From Treponema_B putidum (GTDB taxonomy: Bacteria; Spirochaetota; Spirochaetia; Treponematales; Treponemataceae), in NCBI RefSeq assembly GCF_007830595.1, contig NZ_VLLD01000002.1: a stretch of DNA of 64,000 bases; one strand, 5' to 3'. A model generated the notes under the pieces. It had not been told where the DNA came from. It ran no database searches and saw nothing but the letters and a program-made list of their open reading frames with translations. Positions 25,881-35,336 of the stretch are shown here, one piece after another. A program made the position numbers and the translations under genes. Numbering within the stretch: position 1 is the stretch's first letter; each line of letters starts with the position of its first letter.

Positions 25881-26739
25881 AAGAAGTATGCTTTTTATGC
25901 CCGGTAATAACCCGGGAATGTTGGTATCGGCCGATATTTTAGGAGCTGATTCCATCATCTATGATTTGGAAGATGCCGTCTCACTCGATGAAAAAGATTC
26001 GGCCCGTACGCTGGTACGGAATGCTCTTTCCTTTTTAAAGTTTACCCATTCCGAAATTACTGTCAGAATAAATCCCATCGATTCCCCTTATTGGGAAAAG
26101 GACTTGGAAGCTATTATTCCGGTTCTTCCGGACGGAATCGTAATCCCTAAGGCTTCGGTCGATGCAGTTCACTCTGTCGAGCAAAAAATAAACGAGATAA
26201 AAAAGGCACATAATATCACTAAGAATTTCAGCTTTCTTATGCTGGTAGAATCCGCCCGCGGAATTATGGATGTAAATTCGATAGCCAAGGCCTCATCGCT
26301 AATTCAAGGTCTTCTTTTAGGCGGCGAAGATTATTCGGTAGATATGGGAATTCAGCGTACCCGCCTTTCAAAAGAACTGGAATATGCCCGCTTTAGTTTG
26401 ACGACAGCCGCCCATGCATACGGCTTGGATTCTCTTGATACCCCCTTTACTGATGTCGAAGACTTTGAGGGACTAAGGCTCGATACGGCCTTTAGTAAGA
26501 GCATAGGATTTTCCGGCCGCTTGGTTATCAATCCCCGTCAGGTTGAAGAGATTCATAAAATATTTTCTCCTTCAGCTGCCGAAATTGAAAGAGCCCAAGC
26601 TATTTTGCAGGCGGCGGAAGAAGCCAAGCAAAAAGGCTTAGGCGTATTCAGCTTTAAAGGAAAGATGGTCGACTTACCGGTTATCAAGAGGGCTCAAGCT
26701 CTTTATGATTCTGCTAAAAACTGGGGCTTGATAAAATAA
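25870..26739 (+). CDS. citE: Citrate lyase beta subunit (citryl-CoA lyase)
   Basis: A 289-residue enzyme that cleaves the citryl thioester on CitD to acetyl-carrier and oxaloacetate. RRSMLFMPGNNPGML at the start, YDLEDAVSLDEKDSAR near 37 (metal Glu/Asp), VRINPIDSPYW near 66 and LLLGGEDYSVDMG near 155 match CitE. It starts inside the end of citD and is followed 14 nt later by citF. Confidence 0.97.
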   Translation: MKNRRSMLFMPGNNPGMLVSADILGADSIIYDLEDAVSLDEKDSARTLVRNALSFLKFTHSEITVRINPIDSPYWEKDLEAIIPVLPDGIVIPKASVDAVHSVEQKINEIKKAHNITKNFSFLMLVESARGIMDVNSIAKASSLIQGLLLGGEDYSVDMGIQRTRLSKELEYARFSLTTAAHAYGLDSLDTPFTDVEDFEGLRLDTAFSKSIGFSGRLVINPRQVEEIHKIFSPSAAEIERAQAILQAAEEAKQKGLGVFSFKGKMVDLPVIKRAQALYDSAKNWGLIK

Positions 26740-26753
26740 ATGAGGAAAATGAT

Positions 26754-28250
26754 ATGAATAATATACTTGGAAGAGAAGGCTTGGATAATCCTTTTAAGGG
26801 AGCCTTTGTAAATAAAAAAAATGCAAAATACGATCTTACAAAAAATGTAAAACCCGTCTTCGGAAAGACCTTATCCGGTGCCCTTGATGAGCTTAAACTC
26901 CATGACGGAATGGTTATAAGTTTCCATCATCACCTTAGAAACGGCGACTATGTTCTTGACATGGTAATGAGGGAAATTAAAAAAAGAGGAATCAAAGATT
27001 TGACCGTGATGGCTTCTTCTATTTTTCCCTGCCATGAGATTTTAGTTGAACTTATGGAAGACGGAACGGTTACTCAGCTTATGACCTCCTATATGTCAGG
27101 GCCTGTTGCAAAGGCTGTAAGTTACGGTAAGTGTAAAAAGCCCGTAATTATGACGACACACGGCGGACGGCCCAGAATGATTTTAGAAAAAGAGGTTACG
27201 ATAGACGCTGCCTTTTTAGCCTCGCCTTGTGTAGACGATCAAGGAAATATTTCGGGCTCCGAAGGAAGGTCATTTTGCGGTTCCTTAGGTTATGCCGTAG
27301 CCGATGCTCAAATGGCAAAAAAAACTATAGCCATTACCGATACAAGGGTTTCAAAGGTTAAAAAAGCAGACATTGAAGGCCGTTTTGTAGACATGGTGGT
27401 AGAGGTAGATAAAATAGGAGATCCTGCAGGTATTGTAAGCGGAACAACTCAGATTACAAAAGATCCGATCGGCTTAAAGATAGCCCGCGACTGCCGCACT
27501 CTTATTGAACACTCAGGTCTTTTTAAGAACGGCTTTAGTATGCAGACGGGAGCCGGCGGCATTTCCCTTGCCGTTGCAGATGAAATGCACCGAGCAATGA
27601 AAGAAAAAAACATAAAGGGAAGTTTCGGCTGCGGCGGAATTACAGGCTATTTTGTAAAGATGCTTGAAGAAGGTCTTTTTGAAGATCTTTATGATGTTCA
27701 GTGCTTTGACCTTTCGGCCGTAGATTCTACCGAAAAAAATGCAAACCATCACAAGATTTCAGCCGACCTTTATGCAAACCCTAACAATCCCGGCCATGTT
27801 GCAGGAAAGCTTGACGTCGTTATTCTCGGTGCAAGCGAAATAGATTTGGACTATAACGTAAACGTAACCACCGGTTCCGATGGGATTATATTGGGAGGTT
27901 CGGGAGGACATGCCGATACGGCAGCCGGAGCAAAACTTTCGATAATCGTTTCAAAGCTATTTAATGCCCGCATTTCTTGCCTCGTCGATAAGGTACGCAC
28001 CGTAACCACTCCGGGAGAAACAATCGATGTTTTTGTTACTGACAGAGGTATTGCAATTAATCCTCGCCATGCAGATTTAATTAAAAAGCTGAAGGCGGAA
28101 ACAAATCTTGAAATTAAAACCATCGAAGAATTAAAGGAAATTGCAGAATCCTTTACGGGAAAACCCCAAGTTAAGCCCCGTTCCGGCGAAGTGGTGGGAA
28201 TAAGCACCTACCGTGACGGCACCGTTTTGGATGTCATAAATAAGGTTTAA
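26754..28250 (+). CDS. citF: Citrate lyase alpha subunit (citrate:acetyl-ACP transferase)
   Basis: A 498-residue protein that exchanges citrate for acetate on CitD. The N-terminus NNILGREGLDNPFKGAF, the DGMVISFHHHLRNGD block near 51, THGGRPRM near 135 and GSGGHADTAAGAKL near 378 are CitF landmarks. Ends the operon. No citC ligase, citX or citG (needed for the prosthetic group) is in the window, so they must lie elsewhere if the enzyme is active. tRNA-Thr follows in the same direction from its own promoter. Confidence 0.97.
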   Translation: MNNILGREGLDNPFKGAFVNKKNAKYDLTKNVKPVFGKTLSGALDELKLHDGMVISFHHHLRNGDYVLDMVMREIKKRGIKDLTVMASSIFPCHEILVELMEDGTVTQLMTSYMSGPVAKAVSYGKCKKPVIMTTHGGRPRMILEKEVTIDAAFLASPCVDDQGNISGSEGRSFCGSLGYAVADAQMAKKTIAITDTRVSKVKKADIEGRFVDMVVEVDKIGDPAGIVSGTTQITKDPIGLKIARDCRTLIEHSGLFKNGFSMQTGAGGISLAVADEMHRAMKEKNIKGSFGCGGITGYFVKMLEEGLFEDLYDVQCFDLSAVDSTEKNANHHKISADLYANPNNPGHVAGKLDVVILGASEIDLDYNVNVTTGSDGIILGGSGGHADTAAGAKLSIIVSKLFNARISCLVDKVRTVTTPGETIDVFVTDRGIAINPRHADLIKKLKAETNLEIKTIEELKEIAESFTGKPQVKPRSGEVVGISTYRDGTVLDVINKV

Positions 28251-28265
28251 GCAAAATTCTTCCTA

Positions 28266-28294
28266 TTGACTTTTTTGTTGATTTTTGGTAAAGT
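28266..28294 (+). promoter_or_regulatory. Promoter of tRNA-Thr
   Basis: TTGACT (28266-28271), 17-nt spacer, TAAAGT (28289-28294), 21 nt before the tRNA. Confidence 0.6.
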
Positions 28295-28315
28295 TTCTTT
28301 ATCAAAAATCAACTT

Positions 28316-28388
28316 GCCAACTTAGCTCACCCGGCAGAGCAGCACCCTCGTAACGTGCAGGTACTCGGTTCAAGTCCGAGAGTTGGCT
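28316..28388 (+). tRNA. tRNA-Thr (anticodon CGT)
   Basis: Cloverleaf read by eye: acceptor GCCAACT/AGTTGGC, D-arm GCTC/GAGC, anticodon arm 28342-28358 with loop CTCGTAA (anticodon CGT, reading ACG), variable AGGTA, T-arm CTCGG-TTCAAGT-CCGAG. The innermost anticodon stem pair is a C-C mismatch. No encoded CCA; a T-run from 28388 serves as terminator. Confidence 0.92.
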
Positions 28389-28460
28389 TTTTTTTATTTC
28401 TAAATAGTTTATAATGATATTTGCCGTTCACGTAGGGATAAGAATTTAAATGGAGAAGGT

Positions 28461-31385
28461 ATGGTAAATTCAGACAAGAAGCAGTTTCAATATGAAATAC
28501 AAGACTATCAAGAAACGTGCGTAAATAATATTGTTGATATTTTTGAAGCATTGCAATGGAATAACAACTTCGTTGAAGTGCTTACAGAACACAAAAATAA
28601 ACACAAATATAATTTTCCTGTGCAAGATACTAAAAACATAGATATAATGATGGAAACAGGAACGGGGAAAACCTTTACTTTTATCAAAACGATTTTTGAG
28701 CTGAACCGTCATTATGGATACAAAAAATTTATTATTCTTGTTCCTAGTGTGCCTATCCGTGAAGGAACTAAAACCAACTTAAACGACACAAAAGATTACT
28801 TCAAAAGTTTTTATGCCAATGAGAAAGAAAAAGAAATTGAAACCTTTGTTTATGAAGGCGGAAATATTTCTGCCGTTAAACAGTTTATCGGTACTGTACA
28901 TTTGTCGGTTTTGGTAATGACACCAAGTTCCTTTAACAGCGAGGATAACATTTTAAATCGTCTGCTCGAAAACGAAATGAATCAACCTGAATTATTTTTA
29001 TATACCGACAAACCGCCAAAATCGTATTTGGAATGCTTAAAACGCTTAAATCCAATCGTGATAATGGATGAACCTCATCGATTCCAAGGCAATGCCTTTA
29101 AGACTTATTTTGATGGTTTTAACAACTACTATTTGCGTTTTGGTGCTACATTTCCAAAGAAAAAAGATGATTTACCTTTATCAAATGTAGCTTATGTGCT
29201 GGACAGTATTTCTTCATTTCGACAGAATCTAGTTAAGAAAATCGTTGTTTATACACAAGATGTTGTTACGAATACCGATACACTCATCGGCATTGATAAT
29301 AAAAAAGCTATAGTAAGTACTTTAATCAATGGAATTATAATTAGACGTGAATTAGGCATAGGTGCGGTTTTCAACGGTAAAAGTATCAAAAAAATTCTCA
29401 AAGATACTGTAATTTTGGCAGATGGCACTATCGAAAAAATTGATTATTCTTTATCGGACGAGTCATTGAAAGGAATGATTAAAGAAACAATCAAAATACA
29501 TTTTGAAAAAGAAAAAATGTTATTTGAGCAGGGCATAAAAGCGCTTACACTCTTTTTTATGGGAAGTGATATCAGTTTGTTCCGTGGTGAAAATCCTAAA
29601 ATCAGAAACTTTTTTGAAGAAGAATACAAAAAACAACGCAAGGAAATTATAAACAATATTGACCAATCAAGCGAGTATTATAAATACTTACAAAATGATT
29701 TTGACAGCGACAATAACCTGCTCGTTCATAAGGGATATTTTTCGGGGGATAAAGGTAACGCTGACGAAAAAATAAAAGCAGGAGTGGACGAAATCTTAAA
29801 AGATAAAAAGAAGTTGCTTTCTTTTGATAGTCCGACCCGCTTTATTTTTTCTATATGGGCTTTGCAAGAAGGTTGGGATAACCCCAATGTTTTTACTATT
29901 TGTAAACTTTCCAATCAAGGAAGCGAAATATCAAAGCTTCAACAGATTGGGCGCGGTTTACGCATTTGTGTCAATCAGAAGTTAGAGAGAGCCACACTTA
30001 AAAAGCTGAATGACGACCAAGAAGCTTTTTGGAAAGTCAATAATCTTGATGTACTGGTTTCCGGTCAAGAGCACGGTTTTGTTGAAGCAATTCAACATGA
30101 AATTTTAAGTAATTCATTTCTTATTTCCGAAACATTTACAGAGCAAGAACTCATTAAGGTTCTCAAAGAAAAATTAGGATTTGATGATGATACTATAGTT
30201 ACTTTGGTTGATGATGTTTTGAAAGATAAGAAAATGATTGTCCGCAAGGCAATTATTGACGGGCATAGAGTTTATGAAAAATCCCCTGATTTTTTTGCAA
30301 TTCTGAAAGATCAAAATTTACCCGAAGAACAAGAAAAAGCCCTTAAGAATTTATTTGCAACAGATACAGACTCCTATGTTCAAAAAGCGGAAAAGAAAAA
30401 AGAGAAAAAGAAAATATTTATAAAAGAAACACACCTTAAAGAATTTCAAAAGCTATGGAATACTATCAATAAAAATGCTTTTTATGTTTTGGAAACCTTG
30501 ACTGAAGAACAGGAAGATCAACTGATACGGAACATTAAGGTGCAAATTGAAACTGTAAACATTGAACAAATATTGCTACAGACACTCAAGGCGGAGTTTG
30601 ATGTAAATAAAATTGGAGAACAAGGTGCAATTACGGAAAAACTTGCCGATACAGTCTCGTACAAAAGTAATGTTGATTATTTGGAGTTGGTTCGCTCTTT
30701 GTCAAACAGCACAAAAACTCCTATTGCATTTGTTGTAAAAATTTTCAATGCGTTAAGCGATGATTTTAAAAATAAAATGCTTTGCAACAATCCGGAACAG
30801 GCACAAAAAGAAATTACCGAAATAATTAAGAAAAACTTAATCGCGATGCTGAAAGCAAATATAAAATACGACGGTATTAACGGCATAGGATTACCGAATA
30901 TATTTAAAACTGAAACTTCTACAGGCTCAGGCTATGGAAAAACTTACTTAGATATAGGAAGTACCGGAAAATTCCAAAAAGATATTACAAATGATTTTTC
31001 TTTAAAGAACAAATGGGTCTTTGAGAAAGTAGTAGAATACGACAGTGATTTTGAATTGGAAATTGTTGAACAAGACCCGGATATTGAAGAAATTGAAATA
31101 TTCGCTAAGCTGCCTAGATTAAAAATCAAAACACCTTTGGGGGACTATAATCCCGATTTTTGTTATGCAATTAAAAGTAAGGAAGGACAAAAACTCTTTC
31201 TTATTGTGGAATCTAAAGGATATAAAACGTCAGCGGAAATACCGATAGATGAAAAAGCTAAAATAGATTTTGCTAAAAAGTATTTTGAAGCATTGGCTGA
31301 GCACTATAAGAACGAAAAAATTAAAGTATCATTTAAAGAACGGATAAACAATACGCAATTAGCCGCATTAATAATGGAGAAATAA
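28461..31385 (+). CDS. res: Type III restriction enzyme, helicase/nuclease (Res) subunit
   Basis: A 974-residue protein. ATP site METGTGKTFTF near 64-74, MDEPHRF near 201 (DEAD-like box), IFSIWALQEGWDNPNVFTICK near 465 and QQIGRGLRI near 497 (motif VI) form the SF2 translocase. Near the end DYNPDFCY followed by FLIVESKG (residues ~900-920) gives the D...ExK nuclease centre. Family knowledge: it cuts DNA after two unmodified head-to-head sites meet. It precedes its mod gene by 3 nt, the reverse of the common mod-res order. Starts 72 nt after a tRNA gene. No frameshift seen. Confidence 0.94.
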   Translation: MVNSDKKQFQYEIQDYQETCVNNIVDIFEALQWNNNFVEVLTEHKNKHKYNFPVQDTKNIDIMMETGTGKTFTFIKTIFELNRHYGYKKFIILVPSVPIREGTKTNLNDTKDYFKSFYANEKEKEIETFVYEGGNISAVKQFIGTVHLSVLVMTPSSFNSEDNILNRLLENEMNQPELFLYTDKPPKSYLECLKRLNPIVIMDEPHRFQGNAFKTYFDGFNNYYLRFGATFPKKKDDLPLSNVAYVLDSISSFRQNLVKKIVVYTQDVVTNTDTLIGIDNKKAIVSTLINGIIIRRELGIGAVFNGKSIKKILKDTVILADGTIEKIDYSLSDESLKGMIKETIKIHFEKEKMLFEQGIKALTLFFMGSDISLFRGENPKIRNFFEEEYKKQRKEIINNIDQSSEYYKYLQNDFDSDNNLLVHKGYFSGDKGNADEKIKAGVDEILKDKKKLLSFDSPTRFIFSIWALQEGWDNPNVFTICKLSNQGSEISKLQQIGRGLRICVNQKLERATLKKLNDDQEAFWKVNNLDVLVSGQEHGFVEAIQHEILSNSFLISETFTEQELIKVLKEKLGFDDDTIVTLVDDVLKDKKMIVRKAIIDGHRVYEKSPDFFAILKDQNLPEEQEKALKNLFATDTDSYVQKAEKKKEKKKIFIKETHLKEFQKLWNTINKNAFYVLETLTEEQEDQLIRNIKVQIETVNIEQILLQTLKAEFDVNKIGEQGAITEKLADTVSYKSNVDYLELVRSLSNSTKTPIAFVVKIFNALSDDFKNKMLCNNPEQAQKEITEIIKKNLIAMLKANIKYDGINGIGLPNIFKTETSTGSGYGKTYLDIGSTGKFQKDITNDFSLKNKWVFEKVVEYDSDFELEIVEQDPDIEEIEIFAKLPRLKIKTPLGDYNPDFCYAIKSKEGQKLFLIVESKGYKTSAEIPIDEKAKIDFAKKYFEALAEHYKNEKIKVSFKERINNTQLAALIMEK

Positions 31386-31388
31386 AAA

Positions 31389-33254
31389 ATGAAGAAAGAA
31401 GATTTTATACAAGCAGGATTCACGGTTGTCGGCACAGACAATAATGAGAACAAGTTATTGCGTTTTCTAAAAGAAAACTATCCGAGTATTATAAAAGACA
31501 ATGAAATAGACCTTAACGAACTAAAGGCTATTGCCTGTTTGCCGATTGACGAAAGGGTAAACGGTTACGGATTAAACTTTGTAGGCAGGAATTTTGCACG
31601 TGGAAAATACGCACAAAAGACCACAAAAGAATTACATCTCAATACACAATTAAGTAAAAATATCGACACGACTCAAAACTTAGTGCTTAAAGGTGATAAT
31701 CTGGATAGCTTAAAAATACTTAAAAGTTATTACACCGGTAAGATAAAATGTATTTATATAGACCCGCCTTATAATACTAATAGTTCAACAGAGGAACTAT
31801 TCATTTATCCTGACAAATTCGACAAAGAAGAGGCTGAAGTATTGGGGTTGGTAAATTTAAGCGAAGATGACTTTGCCCGTATGGATTTTAGTTTTAAAAC
31901 TAAAAGGAGCCATAACGGATGGCTGAGCTTTATATATCCCCGTTTGCTTTTAGCAAGAGATTTATTAAGCAATGACGGAGTTATCTTTATAAGTATTGAC
32001 GATAATGAACAGGCGAATCTAAAACTATTGTGTGATGATGTTTTTGGTGAAGAGAATTTTATCAATAATTTTATTTGGCTGACGGGAAAAGGGAAAAAAG
32101 ATACATGGTCAAGGACTACAGAACAATATATTTTATGTTATGCAAAAAACAAATCACTATTACCTGCATTCTTAGAAATTCAATCAGCTCAAGGAAAATT
32201 CTCAAATCCTGATAATGATCCACGCGGCGATTGGTTTTCCGGCAGTATTTCTTTTGATGAAAAAAGGAGTAATGGAACCCGTGATACTTATTTTACTATA
32301 ATATCTCCTTCAGGAGTTAAATGGACAAGGCAGTGGCAAGTAGAGACAAAAGAAGAAATGGATGAATTACTAAAAGATAATAGGATATATTTTGGACCAG
32401 CTCCGGATTATAAAAATGTCCCACGGAAAAAGATATTTACATTTGATGAAAATGAAATTATTCCGACTAACTTACTGAATAACTACGGTACAACCCTATC
32501 AGCACAAACCACATTGAATAAATTATTTAGTATGCAATCTAAGCAGAATATTTTTGATAATCCTAAACCAGTTACGCTAATTGCTCATATTATAAATATT
32601 TTAATGCAAAAAGATACTATCATCCTCGATTTCTTCGCCGGCTCAGGCACCACTGGACACGCCGTTATGCAGCTCAATGCGGAAGACGGGGGTAACCGCA
32701 AGTTTATTCTCTGTCAAATAGATGAACCTATCAAAAAAGACAAGCCTGCTTATAAGTTTTGTAAAGATAATAATCTGCCCACTGTTATTTCCAGCATTAC
32801 TATAGAACGCTTGAAACGGGCAGGTGAAAAAATTGCAAAAAAAACTGAAGCAGAGAAAGATAAATCAGGTTTATTTGAAGGAGACAAAAAACAAGTGCCT
32901 GACGTTGGTTTTAAAGTTTTTGACAGTGTCGAAGCGCCGAAATTGAAACTCGACGAAAGAGGACAGATTTCAATTCTTTTTAATGATAATGACGCATTAA
33001 GCCGTATCTACAATATGATTTTCGCTGTCGGTTTAGATGAGCCGACTCAAGTTCCGCAAGAAGTAGTAAAAGATTGCATTTACAAAATAGGCAATCACTA
33101 TTACATTACCAACAGTGATAAAATAAAAAAGGATGACTTTGCTGATGCCGTCAAAAAGGGCTCAACAGGGGGTAAAGTCTTTATCGACGGCTGGACGGCA
33201 AGTTTAAATGGAACTCTGCAAAACTATAAAGAAGATGTTAAGATTGTGTTTTGA
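31389..33254 (+). CDS. mod: Type III modification methylase (Mod) subunit
   Basis: A 621-residue DNA adenine methyltransferase. DPPYNT near residue 125 comes before FFAGSGTTGHAV near 416, the beta-class order, with the target-recognition region between (~205-395). It sets sequence specificity for the Res partner. The N-terminal ~90 residues are the usual Mod dimer or leader region. No simple-sequence repeat that could cause phase variation was noticed in the gene. Followed by lpdA with its own promoter. Confidence 0.94.
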   Translation: MKKEDFIQAGFTVVGTDNNENKLLRFLKENYPSIIKDNEIDLNELKAIACLPIDERVNGYGLNFVGRNFARGKYAQKTTKELHLNTQLSKNIDTTQNLVLKGDNLDSLKILKSYYTGKIKCIYIDPPYNTNSSTEELFIYPDKFDKEEAEVLGLVNLSEDDFARMDFSFKTKRSHNGWLSFIYPRLLLARDLLSNDGVIFISIDDNEQANLKLLCDDVFGEENFINNFIWLTGKGKKDTWSRTTEQYILCYAKNKSLLPAFLEIQSAQGKFSNPDNDPRGDWFSGSISFDEKRSNGTRDTYFTIISPSGVKWTRQWQVETKEEMDELLKDNRIYFGPAPDYKNVPRKKIFTFDENEIIPTNLLNNYGTTLSAQTTLNKLFSMQSKQNIFDNPKPVTLIAHIINILMQKDTIILDFFAGSGTTGHAVMQLNAEDGGNRKFILCQIDEPIKKDKPAYKFCKDNNLPTVISSITIERLKRAGEKIAKKTEAEKDKSGLFEGDKKQVPDVGFKVFDSVEAPKLKLDERGQISILFNDNDALSRIYNMIFAVGLDEPTQVPQEVVKDCIYKIGNHYYITNSDKIKKDDFADAVKKGSTGGKVFIDGWTASLNGTLQNYKEDVKIVF

Positions 33255-33270
33255 TACAATCATTCTCCCC

Positions 33271-33299
33271 TTGCTTTTATTAAGATCATCGTGTATACT
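33271..33299 (+). promoter_or_regulatory. Promoter of lpdA
   Basis: TTGCTT (33271-33276), 17-nt spacer, TATACT (33294-33299). A GGGAG site follows before the ATG at 33355. Confidence 0.65.
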
Positions 33300-33354
33300 T
33301 TGGAAAACAAACATTATAATGCTTAAAATTTTAAGCTGTTTTAGGGAGATTAGT

Positions 33355-34716
33355 ATGTATGATTTAATCGTTTTGGGCGGAGGCCCGGGCGGCTATGTTG
33401 CTGCCATAAAAGCTGGAAGGGCAGGGCTAAAAACCGCTCTTATCGAAAAAAACAGGCTTGGAGGAACTTGTTTGAACAAGGGCTGTATTCCGACAAAATA
33501 CCTTCTTCACACAGCCGAGGTTTTCGGAAGCTTTGCCGAAAACGATCTCGGTCTTTCAGGTGAAAACTTAAAATACGATATTAAGGCCATCTACGAGAAA
33601 AAAAATGCTGTTGTGGATAAACTTGTAGGCGGTATCGAAAAACTCATTGAAAACGCCGGAGTTGATTTTTATAATGGGGAAGGCAAAATCACTTCAAAAT
33701 CTTCCGTAAGTGTAAATGGAAAAGAGCTTGAATTTAAAAACCTCATCATCGCAACGGGTTCTTCGGTTTTTGCTCCTCCGATAGCCGGAATCGAAACTGC
33801 TATGACCTCTGACGATATTTTAGGAAAAGAGCCTGTCGATTTTAAGAGCGTTATCATCATAGGCGGCGGCGTTATAGGCATTGAGTTTGCCACAGTCTAT
33901 GCAAATTTAGGTAAGGAAGTAACCATCGTCGAACTCGAAAAAACAATCCTCCCTCCCTTTGACAGGGATATTGCAATGCAGCAGGCCCTTGTTCTAAAAA
34001 AGAGGGGAGTAAAGATAATAAACGGAGCCATGGTAACTAAAATAGAAAAAACCGGCTGTACCTTTACCCTTAAAGAAAAAGAAGAACACATTACAGCCGA
34101 TGCCGTAATCGTCTGTATCGGCCGAATTGCCGAAATAAAGGATATCGGCCTTGATTCCGCCGGAATCGAATACGATAAACGGGGTATAATTACCGATGCC
34201 TGTATGAAGACAAATGTTGAAGGTATTTATGCTATAGGGGATGCAGTAAAAGGAAACGTAATGCTCGCCCACAATGCCGAAAATCAAGGTCATCTGGTTG
34301 TAGAAAATCTTGTAAATAACACAAAACATGAAAAACAAGATGTTATTCCTTCCTGTGTATATTCCACACCTGAGATTGCAGGAGTCGGCCTTTCGGAAAA
34401 AGAGGCTGAAGCCAAGGGAATTACCGTAAAAATCGGAAAAGTTCCTATGGGCTCAAACGGAAAGTCGGTGCTTTCAGGCTTGGATGTAGGCTTTATTAAG
34501 GTTCTATTTAATGAAGAAGACAGGATTGTAGGCTGTCAGATGATGTGCGATTCGGCTACGGATATGATAGGAGCTATCGGAACTCTTGTAACAAACAAGG
34601 CTAAAAGGGAAAATATCTTAAAATCCATGTATCCTCATCCCACGGTAGTAGAAGCCTTTTATGAAGCTGTAGAAGACGTCGAAAAATCGGCTACCCACAT
34701 GATCTATAAAAAATAA
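33355..34716 (+). CDS. lpdA: Dihydrolipoyl dehydrogenase (glycine cleavage L protein)
   Basis: A 453-residue flavoprotein that reoxidises lipoyl-GcvH with NAD. YDLIVLGGGPGGYVAA at the start is the FAD loop, GGTCLNKGCIPTK near 39 the redox disulfide, VIIIGGGVIGIEFA near 169 the NAD loop, YAIGDAVKG near 293 the second FAD contact, and HPHPTV-like MYPHPTVVEA near 425 the catalytic His. ATG 33355 is chosen over upstream in-frame starts because GGGAG and a promoter precede it and MYDLIV is the family start. It leads the glycine cleavage region. Confidence 0.96.
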   Translation: MYDLIVLGGGPGGYVAAIKAGRAGLKTALIEKNRLGGTCLNKGCIPTKYLLHTAEVFGSFAENDLGLSGENLKYDIKAIYEKKNAVVDKLVGGIEKLIENAGVDFYNGEGKITSKSSVSVNGKELEFKNLIIATGSSVFAPPIAGIETAMTSDDILGKEPVDFKSVIIIGGGVIGIEFATVYANLGKEVTIVELEKTILPPFDRDIAMQQALVLKKRGVKIINGAMVTKIEKTGCTFTLKEKEEHITADAVIVCIGRIAEIKDIGLDSAGIEYDKRGIITDACMKTNVEGIYAIGDAVKGNVMLAHNAENQGHLVVENLVNNTKHEKQDVIPSCVYSTPEIAGVGLSEKEAEAKGITVKIGKVPMGSNGKSVLSGLDVGFIKVLFNEEDRIVGCQMMCDSATDMIGAIGTLVTNKAKRENILKSMYPHPTVVEAFYEAVEDVEKSATHMIYKK

Positions 34717-34727
34717 TTATAAGAGAG

Positions 34728-34758
34728 AGCCTTTCAAAACTTCAGTTTTGTAAAGGCT
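34728..34758 (+). terminator. Hairpin after lpdA
   Basis: AGCCTTT-CAAAACT / AGTTTTG-TAAAGGCT with a two-base loop gives a near-perfect 14-bp stem. Only a short TT follows, so termination may be weak. Confidence 0.5.
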
Positions 34759-34813
34759 TTCCATGACAGCTTTGATTTTGTAATTAAAGCAATATTTTTT
34801 TATCTATTTGCTA

Positions 34814-34842
34814 TTGCTTTTCTTTTACATCTGGTGTACAAT
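34814..34842 (+). promoter_or_regulatory. Promoter before the PH-domain gene
   Basis: TTGCTT (34814-34819), 17-nt spacer, TACAAT (34837-34842). Confidence 0.55.
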
Positions 34843-34864
34843 ATGGTTAATTGGGAGGCATGTT

Positions 34865-35269
34865 TTGAAAGAACAAAAAAGCAGTTTTAAAATGTTTTTT
34901 ACAATAGGATTGCTGCTCTTAATTTTTATAGCAGCATTTGTTGTTATAAAAACTGCAGGTGCATCTGTAGAAAGAGGATTATTAAAAGTTCAAGGAATTT
35001 ATGGTGTCAGCATACCGATTTCCGAAATCAGAGAGGTCAAAAAACTTGAAACTCTGCCTTCTTTAGGAGTAAGTCGGGTAAACGGCATAGGTCTGGGGCC
35101 GATTAAGATAGGCTATTTTAGATATAAGGAATTAGGTCCTGTAAAATTATGTATACTAAAAAACGAAGCTCCCTATATATTGGTTATAACCGATGAACAA
35201 AAAATTCTTATAGGCTTAGGCAAGGAAAAAAATGAAGAGCTTTATAATAAGCTGCAAGATAATTTATAA
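34865..35269 (+). CDS. Small membrane-anchored PH-like domain protein
   Basis: About 134 residues. A membrane helix near residues 10-32 is followed by a beta-rich domain (IYGVSIPISEIREVKKL, FRYKELGPVKL, YILVITDEQKILIGL) that resembles bacterial PH domains. TTG 34865 is chosen because GGGAGG lies six bases upstream, and the ATG at 34860 meets a stop after one codon. Positioned between lpdA and gcvT with a promoter of its own and may be read through into gcvT. Function unknown. Confidence 0.75.
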   Translation: MKEQKSSFKMFFTIGLLLLIFIAAFVVIKTAGASVERGLLKVQGIYGVSIPISEIREVKKLETLPSLGVSRVNGIGLGPIKIGYFRYKELGPVKLCILKNEAPYILVITDEQKILIGLGKEKNEELYNKLQDNL

Positions 35270-35336
35270 TTAATAATTTGTAATCAAAAAATTACACATT
35301 ATCCATTACAAATTAAAATAAATTTAGGAGGATGAG

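Noticed and set aside
33208..33354. Longer lpdA frame overlapping the mod gene
   Set aside because: The family start MYDLIV coincides with ATG 33355 after a promoter and GGGAG; the upstream part is out-of-frame mod sequence.
35270..35336. Glycine riboswitch before gcvT
   Set aside because: Only 67 nt between genes and no conserved riboswitch core; the leader before gcvPA has a different architecture shared with unrelated genes.
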